A stretch of 24,515 bases of DNA from DAITAZ01 sp036824045 (GTDB lineage: Bacteria; Pseudomonadota; Gammaproteobacteria; Burkholderiales; Rhodocyclaceae), in the NCBI GenBank assembly GCA_036824045.1, contig DAITAZ010000050.1, forward strand, positions 1-24,515, written 5' to 3'. Both the position numbers and the translations under genes were made by a program. The notes beneath the pieces were generated by a model. It saw nothing but the letters and a program-made list of their open reading frames with translations. It did no database searches and was not told where the DNA came from. The stretch's first letter is position 1. The number at the start of each line of letters is the position of its first letter. Shown here one piece after another: positions 15,778 through 24,515 of this stretch.

Positions 15778-15868
15778 ACGTTAGGGGTGCGTCCGCCCAA
15801 GCTTGGGGCGGAGCCGCTGAGAAAGACCCTCCACACCTGATCCGGATAACGCCGGCGTAGGGAAACGT
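15778..15868 (+). promoter_or_regulatory. TPP riboswitch (THI element)
   Basis: The conserved THI-box parts are present in order. P1 pairs acgtt (15778-15782) with aacgt (15864-15868), the GGGGTGC segment follows P1, CTGAGA is at 15817-15822, and the pyrophosphate-sensor half CTGATCCGGATAACGCCGGC begins at 15837, ending GTAGGGA (15857-15863). It binds thiamine pyrophosphate and represses the downstream thiC. Confidence 0.95.
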
Positions 15869-15895
15869 AGCCGCCAGCGCCCGGGCCCCGCGCCC

Positions 15896-15931
15896 TCTCC
15901 TCCCGGCTTCGCCCCCTGCCCCGCGAGGAGA
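15896..15931 (+). promoter_or_regulatory. Possible Shine-Dalgarno-sequestering hairpin of the thiC leader
   Basis: tctcctc (15896-15902) is perfectly complementary to gaggaga (15925-15931), which contains the thiC ribosome-binding site. This could form the OFF state of a translational riboswitch. There is no U-rich terminator between aptamer and start codon. The pairing is seen; its role is inferred. Confidence 0.4.
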
Positions 15932-15935
15932 TTCC

Positions 15936-17852
<1,917 letters not shown>

Positions 17853-17870
17853 TCTCCCCGGAGCCTCCCC

Positions 17871-17906
17871 CGACAACAGGCCACCCATGTGGCCTGTTGT
17901 CGTTTA
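17871..17906 (+). terminator. Rho-independent terminator of thiC
   Basis: A perfect 14-bp stem (17871-17884 with 17889-17902) with loop ccat is followed by TTTA, starting 18 bp past the thiC stop codon. Confidence 0.85.
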
Positions 17907-17933
17907 CGGGCACGCACAACGGGCCGAGACAGA

Positions 17934-17973
17934 TCGGATCATTTGCGCTAAGCTAAAAGCTCAAACGATCCGA
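17934..17973. promoter_or_regulatory. 16-bp imperfect inverted repeat, likely autoregulatory operator of the toxin-antitoxin pair
   Basis: tcggatcatttgcgct (17934-17949) and agctcaaacgatccga (17958-17973) are inverted copies with 14 of 16 positions matching and an 8-bp spacer. They end 14 bp before the antitoxin start. Antitoxins of this type commonly repress their own promoter; binding here is inferred. Confidence 0.6.
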
Positions 17974-17987
17974 CAATCATCGCCATC

Positions 17988-18497
17988 ATGGTCAAGCAAG
18001 CCTCCCAACGTGTGCCCGGCACGCCCCTGAAAGTCGAACAGGGCATGGCTGCCTACGCCGTGCCGCCCCCCTCCGGGGGTGCCGCCAAGGCCTGGGTGGT
18101 GTATCGCAACCAGTTCCTGAACGCGCCGGCCGAGGCGCAGATCAGCGAGATCCGCAAAGGCGCGCCGGCCAGCAATCTGGCGGGGGCGGCGGAGGCGCTG
18201 CGCCTGCCCCGGGAGCGGATCTACGAGCTGGTGGGCCTGTCCGCCGCAACGGCCAAGCGCAAGCTGGCCCGCAACGACACCCTGGACCCGCTGGTCACCG
18301 AGCGGCTGACGCGACTGGGCGCCATCGAAAAGCTGGCCGAAGACACCTTCGGCGACCCGGCCATGGCCGCCCAGTGGCTGCAGGCCGCCAACGCCGGGCT
18401 GGGCAATGCGGCGCCCCTGTCGATGCTGGACACGGAAATCGGCTGCCGCGAAGTGGCCCGCATCCTCAACGCCATCGCCTACGGCGGCGCCGCCTGA
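17988..18497 (+). CDS. ParS/MbcA-type (Xre-like, DUF2384) antitoxin
   Basis: A 169-residue protein. The central part (about 60-110) looks like an Xre-type helix-turn-helix region (NLAGAAEALRLPRERIYELV then LSAATAKRKLA). The C-terminal 55 residues match the toxin-binding MbcA/ParS domain: EDTFGDPAMAAQWLQAANAG, then the PLSMLDTEIG signature and REVARILNAIAYG. It should neutralise the RES toxin and repress the operon. Its stop overlaps the toxin ATG (TGATG), the usual coupled layout. No good ribosome-binding site precedes the ATG at 17988; an internal Met20 is a possible alternative start. Confidence 0.9.
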   Translation: MVKQASQRVPGTPLKVEQGMAAYAVPPPSGGAAKAWVVYRNQFLNAPAEAQISEIRKGAPASNLAGAAEALRLPRERIYELVGLSAATAKRKLARNDTLDPLVTERLTRLGAIEKLAEDTFGDPAMAAQWLQAANAGLGNAAPLSMLDTEIGCREVARILNAIAYGGAA

Positions 18498-18952
18498 TGC
18501 AGGCCTGGCGCATCGCCCGCGCCCCCCACGCCCTGGACCGCAGCGGCGCCGGGGGAATCGCGGCGGGCGGGCGCTGGCACGGGTTGGGCATTCCGGTCAT
18601 CTACGCCGGACTGAGCGTGGAAATCTGTGCCCTGGAAAAGCTGGTGCACACCGGCTCGTTCCTGCCGGCGGATCTGCAACTGGTCGCCCTCGATCTGCCC
18701 GACGATCCCGCCCTGTTTGAACCAGCCCCCGTGCCCGACATCCCTGACTGGGCGGCCATGCCCCCCGGCCAGGCGTCGGTGGCCTTCGGCACCGCCTTTC
18801 TGCGCAGCGGCCGGGGGCTGGGCCTCGTGGTTCCATCCGCCGTGGTGCCCGAAGCCCGCAATGTGGTGCTGAACCCGCTCCACCCACGATTTGCCGAAGT
18901 GAGGATGGCGTTGATCCGCCCCTTCACCTTCGACCCCCGGTTGCGCCGCTGA
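18497..18952 (+). CDS. RES-domain toxin (NAD+-degrading or ADP-ribosylating family)
   Basis: A 151-residue RES-domain protein. The conserved pieces are AAGGRWHGLGIPVIYAG (Arg of RES, Tyr), LSVEICALEKLVHTG (Glu), and PSAVVPEARNVVLNPLHPRF (Ser, Asn, His). Characterised relatives include MbcT, an NAD+ phosphorylase, and ParT, which ADP-ribosylates a phosphoribosyl-pyrophosphate synthetase; which chemistry applies cannot be told by eye. The start is the ATG at 18497 overlapping the antitoxin stop; longer frames upstream lie inside the antitoxin gene. All family key residues appear intact, so the toxin is probably active. Confidence 0.92.
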   Translation: MQAWRIARAPHALDRSGAGGIAAGGRWHGLGIPVIYAGLSVEICALEKLVHTGSFLPADLQLVALDLPDDPALFEPAPVPDIPDWAAMPPGQASVAFGTAFLRSGRGLGLVVPSAVVPEARNVVLNPLHPRFAEVRMALIRPFTFDPRLRR

Positions 18953-19106
18953 GTCCTCCTGCCGCACCAGCGGCCCCGTTCATCGCCGCTCTTTCAAGGA
19001 ATTCCGTCACACCTCCGTAAAGCCGCCCAGATGCGTCAGGCCCGGCCATTCATTTGCCATGCCCGCAAGGCCCGGCGCGATAAAGAACAGCTTTCCGGAG
19101 AAAACG

Positions 19107-22100
19107 ATGAGCGTTTCAGCCAACATCAATGGTTTTACCGTTAGCCCCGTCGAAACGCTCACTGGGAGCACCGACGTCGATACCGTCACCATCCTCACTT
19201 CGGGCACGCTCAGCGTCTCCGACGTGGAAAGCGTGGTGGGCACCACCGGCACCGAAACGCTGACCCTGCTCAACGGCACCAGCGTCGAACTCTCCTCCAT
19301 CGACAGCATCCTCGGCTCCACCGACACGGACACGGTCACTCTGCTGGATGCCGGTTCCATCGCCATTTCCGGGGTGGAAAGCCTGCTCGCCACCGGCGGC
19401 ACCGACACCGTTACCCTGCTGGCCAGCGGCGACCTGACGGTGAGCGGCGTCGATAGCCTGATCGGCTCCGCCGGCACCGACACCGTGACGATCCTCGGTG
19501 GCGGCAGCAGCATCACCACCTCGGCGGTGGAATCCCTGATCGGCACGACAGACACGGAAACCCTCACCCTGCTCGACGGCGGCGACGTGGCCCTCTCGGC
19601 CATCGACGAAGTCACCGGCTCGGCCGACACCGACGTGGTGACCCTGCTCGACGCCGTGGATATCCAGATTTCGGATGTGGAAACGGTGATCGGCGCCAAC
19701 GCTGGCGACACCCTCACCGTCACCCTCACCAACAGCGGCAGCCTGAGCGTTTCCGCCGTGGATTCGGTGATCGGTACCGGTGGCACCGATACCCTGACCC
19801 TGCTGGATGCGGACACGGTGTCCGTCTCCGACATCGACTCCATCCTCGGTTCGGCCGGTACCGACACCATCACCCTGCTGGCTTCGGGGGACGTGGCGGT
19901 CTCCGGCGTGGAAAGCCTCACCGGCAGCACCGATACCGACACCGTCACCCTGCTCACGGGGGGCAGCATCACGCTGAGCGACGTGGACAGCCTCACCGGC
20001 TCCACGGGCACCGACACCGTCACCCTCGCCGCAGGCGGCACCACCCTGAGCGCCTCCCGGGTGGAAACCCTGGTGGGCACCACCGACGTGGAGACCATCA
20101 CCCTGCTCGGGGCGGGCAGCGTCAGCATCTCGGCCATCGACAGCGTCACCGGTTCCGGCGGCACCGATACGCTGACCCTGCTGGATGCCGGCGACCTCGC
20201 CATCTCGGCGGTGGAAAGCGTGATCGGCTCGACCGATACCGACACCGTCACCCTGCTGGCCGCCGGGCATCTGCGCGTTTCCGACGTCGAAAGCATTGTC
20301 GCCACCACCGACACGGACACCGTCACGCTCCTGGCCGGGGGCAGCGTCACCATCAGCGACGTGGACAGCCTGATCGGCTCCACCGGCACCGACACCGTCA
20401 CCCTGGCCGACGGCGGTGGCAGCATCGCCATCTCCCTGGTGGAAAGCCTGCTCGGCAGCACCGACACCGAAACCGTCACCCTGCTTTCCTCCGGAAGCTT
20501 CGCGGTTTCGGACATCGACAGTCTGATCGGCGGCACCGGTGTCGATACGGTCACCCTGCTCGGGGCCAGCACCGTCAGCGTCTCGTCCATCGACACGCTC
20601 ATTTCCAGCGCCGGCGGCGACACGGTCACCCTGCTCAATGCCGGCACCATCACCATGTCCGGCAGCGTGGCCAGCGTCACCGGCTCCGGCGGCACCGACG
20701 TGCTGCGCTTCATCGATCAGGCGGACACCGCCATTTCGTCCGTCGAGACCGTAATTGGCTCCGCCAGCAGCGACACCGTCACCATGCTCGCCGGCGGCAC
20801 CCTGCACGTCTCCAGCATTGAGAGCCTGACCGGCTCCACGGACACCGACACCGTCACCTTGCTTGCCGGCGGCAACATCACCATCAGCGACGTGGACAGC
20901 CTGATCGGCTCCACTGCCACTGATACCGTCACCCTCGCCGCAGGCGGCATCAGCATCAGCCTGTCCCGGGTCGACAGCCTGATCGGCACCACCGATACCG
21001 AAACCGTGACCCTGCTCGCCGGCGGCAGCATCGGCATCTCGGCCATCGATTCGCTGCTGGGCTCCGCCGGCACCGACACGGTCACGCTGCTGGCCGCCTC
21101 CGACCTGGAGGTCTCCGCGGTCGAAAGCGTGCTGGGTTCCACCGGCACCGACACGGTCACCCTGCTGGCCGCCGGGCACATCCGGCTCTCCGACGTGGAA
21201 AGCCTGGTCGCCACCACCGACACCGACACCGTCACCCTGCTGGCCGGCGGCAGCATCACGCTGAGCAATGTGGACAGCGTGATCGGTTCCACCGACGTGG
21301 ACACCGTCACCCTGGCCGATGGCGGCGGCAGCGTCTCCATCTCGCGGGTGGACAGCCTGATCGGCTCCACCGACACCGAGACCGTCTCCCTGCTGGCCGC
21401 CAGCGACCTGGCCGTCTCCGGCATCGAGAGCGTCACCGGGTCCGGCGACACCGACACCCTCACCTTGCTCGACGCGGCGGACATCGCCGTGGGCGCGGTG
21501 GAAAGCATCATCGGCGCCAACGCTGGCGATACCATCACCGTCACCCTCCTCTCCGGCGGCAACGTCAGCGTGAGCGACGTGGACTCGGTGGTGGGCAGCA
21601 CCGATACCGACACCCTGACCCTGCTCACCGACAGCGACATCAGCATCTCTGCAGTCGAAGCGGTCTATGGCTCGGCCGGCACCGACACCGTCACCCTGCT
21701 GGCGGGCGGCAGCCTCGCGGTATCGGCCGTGGAATCGGTGGTCGGCACCACCGACACGGAAACCCTCACGCTCCTGGCGGGCGGCGAAGTGTCAATCACC
21801 GACATCGAGTCCGTCATCGGCTCCGCCGACGTGGACACCGTCACGCTGCTGGGCAGCGGCGCGGTTGCCGTCCAGCAGGTGGAAACGCTGATCGGCGGCG
21901 GCGGCACCGACACCCTGACCCTGTTGTCCGGGGGCGCCATCGCCATCTCGGCCGTGGAAAGCGTGCTCGGCTCCGCCAGCACCGACACCGTGACCATGCT
22001 CGAAGCCGGCACCCTGGCGGTCTCCGCAGTTGAAACCGTGGTCGGCACCACCGGCACCGACACGGTAAACATGCTCGTGGGCGGCAGCCTCAGCCTCTCC

Positions 22101-24515
22101 GGGGTGGAGTCCATCGTTGGCACCACCGGCACCGATGCGGTCACCCTGCTGGCCTCCGGCGCCATCAGCGCCAGCGACGTGGAAACCATCCTCGGCTCCA
22201 GCGGGCAGGACCGCCTCACCCTGCTCACCGGCGGCGCGGTCAAGGTCTCTTCCATCGAAACCCTGCTCGGCACCACCGACACCGACACCATCACCCTGCT
22301 CTCCGGCGGCACCCTGCGCATCTCCGACATCGAGACGCTGCTCGGCACCTCCGGCACCGAAACCGTCACCCTGCTGGCCGCCGCCGACGTGGCGGTATCC
22401 AGCATTGATCTGGTGGTTGGCTCCGCCGGCACCGACACGGTGACCATGCTCGCGTCCGGCAGCCTGCGGGTGAGCGGCGTGGAATCGGTGCTCGGCTCCG
22501 CCGGCGATGACACCCTGACGCTGGTCAAGGCCCCCGCCTCCGCCATTGACGTCTCGGCGGTGGAAACCATCATCGGCTCCACCGGCACCGATACGGTGAA
22601 CCTCCTGGCCGCTGACACAGTGGCGGTTTCGGCGGTGGATTCGCTCATCGGCACCACCGACGTGGAAACCATCACCCTGCTGGCCGGTTCCACCCTCAGC
22701 CTGTCGGCCATCGACAGCGTGGTCGGTTCCACCGACGTGGATACGGTGACCCTGCTGGACGCAGCGCAAACGAGCATCGCCCATGTGGACAGCCTGATCG
22801 GCTCCACCGACGTGGAAACCATCACCCTGCTGGCGGCGGGCAACCTCAGCGTTTCCGCCATCGACAGCGTGATCGGCTCCACCGGCACCGACACCGTCGC
22901 CTTGCTGGCGGCGGGCAGCATCGCCATCTCCGATGTGGAGGCGGTGCACGGCACCACCGGCACCGACACCGTCACCCTGCTGGCGGGCGGCACGGTGGAA
23001 GTCTCCCGGGTGGAAAGCATCCTCGGCAGCACCGACACCGACACCATCGCCATGACCGCCGCCGAGCACATCCGGGTATCGGACGTGGATTCAGTGCTCG
23101 GCACCACCGGCACCGACACCGTCACCCTGCTGGCGGCGGGCAGCCTGGCTGTTTCGTCCGTGGAATCGGTGCTCGGCACCACCGACACCGAAACCCTCAC
23201 CCTGCTGGTGGATGGCCTGGTCAAGGTCTCCGACATCGAGTCGGTGATCGGCAGCGTCGATACCCAGACCCTCGCCCTGCTCGCCGCGGACGACGTGAGC
23301 ATCTCCGGCATCGAGAGCGTGCTGGGCTCCACCGGCACCGACACCCTGACCCTGCTCCAGGCCGATACCGTGAGCGTGTCCGACGTGGAAAGCCTCATCG
23401 GCACCACCGGCACGGATATTGTCAATCTGCTGGTCGCGGGCCAGGTCTCCGTTTCCGCCATCGACACCCTGGTGGGAACCACCGGCACCGAAACCGTCAC
23501 CCTCCTGGCAGGCACGGCGCTGGCCGTCTCGGCCGTGGAATCGCTCATCGGCTCCACCGACAGCGACACCGTGACCATGCTGGAGGCGGGCAACCTGCGC
23601 ACCTCGGCCGTGGAAAGCGTGCTCGGCACCACCGGCACCGACACCCTCACCCTGCTGGCCGCCGGCAGCGTCAGCGTGAGCGACGTGGACTCCGTGCTCG
23701 GCACCACCGACACGGAAACGCTGACCCTGCTCAACGGCGCCACCGTCCGCGTCAGCGACGTGGAATCGGTGCTGGGCTCCAGCGACACGGACACGCTGGC
23801 TTTGCTGGCCGCTGACGCCGTCGCGGTCTCGTCCGTGGAAAGCGTGCTCGGCACCACCGGCACCGATACCCTCACCCTGCTCGCCGCCGGCACCATCACC
23901 GTCTCGGCGGTCGAAAGCGTGATCGGCACCACCGGCAGCGACAGCGTCACCATGCTCGACGCCGTCACCCTGGGCATCTCGGCGGTGGACCGCGTCCAGG
24001 GCTCCACCGGCACCGACACCCTCACCCTGCTGGCCGCTTCGGCGGTTAGCGTGTCCGGCGTCGAGAACGTCGTCGGCAGCACCGACGTCGATACCATCAC
24101 CCTGCTCGCCGCCGGCACCCTGCGGGTTTCGGCGGTGGATTCGGTGGTGGGCACCACCGGCACCGACGTGGTCACCCTGCTCGCCGCTGGCGCCCTCACC
24201 ACCCGCAACGTGGAAAGCGTGCTCGGCTCCACTGGCACGGACACCCTGACCCTGGCCAACGCCGCCCACGTGCGCCTGTCCGCCATCGAAAGCGTGCTGG
24301 GCACCACCGGCACGGATACCCTCACCCTGCTGGCCGCCGGCAGCCTCCAGGTTTCGGCGGTGGAGAGCCTGATCGGCACCAGCGGCGTCGAAACGGTCAC
24401 CCTGCTGGCCGCCGCCAACCTGCGCACCTCCGCCATCGACAGCCTGATCGGCTCCACCGACACCGACACCCTCACCCTGCTCGCCGCCGGCAGCATGCGC
24501 ATCTCCGGCATCGAG
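19107..24515 (+). CDS. Giant tandem-repeat beta-solenoid-like protein, C-terminus beyond window
   Basis: The frame is open from the ATG at 19107 (GGAG six bases upstream) to the right edge: 1803 residues, no stop. After a 19-residue start without a Sec signal peptide the protein consists only of about 71 tandem repeats, usually of 25 residues. The consensus is G-S/T-T-x-T-D-T-V-T-L-L-A-x-G-x-I-x-V-S-x-V-E-S-V-I. Each unit offers two short beta-strand segments (DTVTLL and the IxVS region), as expected for a beta-solenoid. Lys, aromatic residues and Cys are almost absent; Thr, Ser, Asp and Glu dominate, giving a very acidic protein. GTDT turns recall RTX-like repeats but the glycine-rich nonapeptide is missing. 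Secretion by a type I system with a C-terminal signal, and a surface or adhesin role, are inferences. It begins 154 bp after the RES gene; a TTGCCA/GATAAA pair (19054-19084, 19-bp spacing) is a weak promoter candidate. Confidence 0.85.
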   Translation, partial: MSVSANINGFTVSPVETLTGSTDVDTVTILTSGTLSVSDVESVVGTTGTETLTLLNGTSVELSSIDSILGSTDTDTVTLLDAGSIAISGVESLLATGGTDTVTLLASGDLTVSGVDSLIGSAGTDTVTILGGGSSITTSAVESLIGTTDTETLTLLDGGDVALSAIDEVTGSADTDVVTLLDAVDIQISDVETVIGANAGDTLTVTLTNSGSLSVSAVDSVIGTGGTDTLTLLDADTVSVSDIDSILGSAGTDTITLLASGDVAVSGVESLTGSTDTDTVTLLTGGSITLSDVDSLTGSTGTDTVTLAAGGTTLSASRVETLVGTTDVETITLLGAGSVSISAIDSVTGSGGTDTLTLLDAGDLAISAVESVIGSTDTDTVTLLAAGHLRVSDVESIVATTDTDTVTLLAGGSVTISDVDSLIGSTGTDTVTLADGGGSIAISLVESLLGSTDTETVTLLSSGSFAVSDIDSLIGGTGVDTVTLLGASTVSVSSIDTLISSAGGDTVTLLNAGTITMSGSVASVTGSGGTDVLRFIDQADTAISSVETVIGSASSDTVTMLAGGTLHVSSIESLTGSTDTDTVTLLAGGNITISDVDSLIGSTATDTVTLAAGGISISLSRVDSLIGTTDTETVTLLAGGSIGISAIDSLLGSAGTDTVTLLAASDLEVSAVESVLGSTGTDTVTLLAAGHIRLSDVESLVATTDTDTVTLLAGGSITLSNVDSVIGSTDVDTVTLADGGGSVSISRVDSLIGSTDTETVSLLAASDLAVSGIESVTGSGDTDTLTLLDAADIAVGAVESIIGANAGDTITVTLLSGGNVSVSDVDSVVGSTDTDTLTLLTDSDISISAVEAVYGSAGTDTVTLLAGGSLAVSAVESVVGTTDTETLTLLAGGEVSITDIESVIGSADVDTVTLLGSGAVAVQQVETLIGGGGTDTLTLLSGGAIAISAVESVLGSASTDTVTMLEAGTLAVSAVETVVGTTGTDTVNMLVGGSLSLSGVESIVGTTGTDAVTLLASGAISASDVETILGSSGQDRLTLLTGGAVKVSSIETLLGTTDTDTITLLSGGTLRISDIETLLGTSGTETVTLLAAADVAVSSIDLVVGSAGTDTVTMLASGSLRVSGVESVLGSAGDDTLTLVKAPASAIDVSAVETIIGSTGTDTVNLLAADTVAVSAVDSLIGTTDVETITLLAGSTLSLSAIDSVVGSTDVDTVTLLDAAQTSIAHVDSLIGSTDVETITLLAAGNLSVSAIDSVIGSTGTDTVALLAAGSIAISDVEAVHGTTGTDTVTLLAGGTVEVSRVESILGSTDTDTIAMTAAEHIRVSDVDSVLGTTGTDTVTLLAAGSLAVSSVESVLGTTDTETLTLLVDGLVKVSDIESVIGSVDTQTLALLAADDVSISGIESVLGSTGTDTLTLLQADTVSVSDVESLIGTTGTDIVNLLVAGQVSVSAIDTLVGTTGTETVTLLAGTALAVSAVESLIGSTDSDTVTMLEAGNLRTSAVESVLGTTGTDTLTLLAAGSVSVSDVDSVLGTTDTETLTLLNGATVRVSDVESVLGSSDTDTLALLAADAVAVSSVESVLGTTGTDTLTLLAAGTITVSAVESVIGTTGSDSVTMLDAVTLGISAVDRVQGSTGTDTLTLLAASAVSVSGVENVVGSTDVDTITLLAAGTLRVSAVDSVVGTTGTDVVTLLAAGALTTRNVESVLGSTGTDTLTLANAAHVRLSAIESVLGTTGTDTLTLLAAGSLQVSAVESLIGTSGVETVTLLAAANLRTSAIDSLIGSTDTDTLTLLAAGSMRISGIE
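19164..24515 (+). repeat. About 71 tandem 75-bp (25-codon) coding repeats
   Basis: Units follow each other without spacers to the window edge. Most are 75 bp. Some carry one extra codon (e.g. the GGGSIAIS units) and two carry two extra codons (GANAGD units at 19692 and 21513). Units are diverged at DNA level but strongly conserved in protein, suggesting old amplification with selection on structure. Confidence 0.9.
19692..21512 (+). repeat. Two copies of a 12-unit (about 909-bp) super-repeat
   Basis: Copy 1 is 19692-20600 and copy 2 is 20601-21512. Landmarks recur in register: accctcgccgcaggcggc at 20022 and 20931, and cgccgggca at 20261 and 21170, both 909 bp apart. The 26-residue units are numbers 5 and 10 in both copies, and unit 8 ends in Ala instead of Gly in both. 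The seven units before 19692 fit units 6-12 of the same pattern; the units after 21513 do not. Confidence 0.75.

Noticed and set aside
19007..24511. Very long minus-strand open frames (up to 948 codons) antisense to the repeat gene
   Set aside because: They arise from the repeated codon pattern. The plus frame is open for 1803 codons, has a start with ribosome-binding site, and makes a coherent repeat protein.
19164..24515. CRISPR-like or satellite interpretation of the 75-bp repeats
   Set aside because: Units are contiguous without unique spacers, keep a reading frame, and vary mostly at positions tolerated by the protein consensus, so they are coding repeats.

Overview
The window is high-GC bacterial DNA. 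It fits a Gram-negative betaproteobacterium, plausibly of the Rhodocyclales. This is inferred from the ybgC-tolQRAB-pal-cpoB-queE-queC gene order, a TPP-riboswitch-controlled thiC and the overall codon use; genus is not resolvable by eye. One 100-base N gap (4456-4555) marks a scaffold join, so the order across about 4.4-4.6 kb depends on the assembly.

Left part (1-4361, minus strand): a predicted immune or signalling module. A consensus-like sigma70 promoter (3524-3552) reads into a 162-residue TIR protein. Twenty-one bases later comes a protein of at least 993 residues that runs off the left edge, with a degenerate TIR-like domain, a NACHT NTPase, pentapeptide repeats and the start of a WD40 propeller. 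About 700 bp of gene-poor DNA and one tiny membrane ORF lie between this module and the core genes.

Middle part (4671-15606, mostly minus strand): housekeeping genes. A tRNA-Lys(TTT) has a perfect consensus promoter and a strong terminator. A YeeE/YedE-type sulfur-compound transporter follows. A tightly packed operon encodes YbgC, TolQ, TolR, TolA, TolB, Pal and CpoB (outer-membrane constriction and lipoprotein anchoring) and continues with translational coupling into QueE and QueC (7-deazaguanine/preQ0 synthesis). Upstream of it are ApbC/Mrp (Fe-S cluster carrier) and a secreted alpha-carbonic anhydrase joined to an extra N-terminal domain.

Right part (15742-24515, plus strand): thiC with promoter, TPP riboswitch and a possible Shine-Dalgarno-sequestering hairpin. 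Next is a ParS/MbcA-type antitoxin overlapping a RES-domain toxin, preceded by a 16-bp inverted repeat. From 19107 to the right edge, uninterrupted, is a giant protein (1803 residues visible, no stop) made almost entirely of about 71 tandem 25-residue Thr/Ser/Asp-rich repeats. Its first part is organised in 12-unit, about 909-bp super-repeats.

The most notable items are the TIR plus TIR-NACHT-pentapeptide-WD40 pair, the giant repeat protein with its hierarchical repeat structure, and the presence of two NAD+-directed toxin folds (TIR and RES) in one window.
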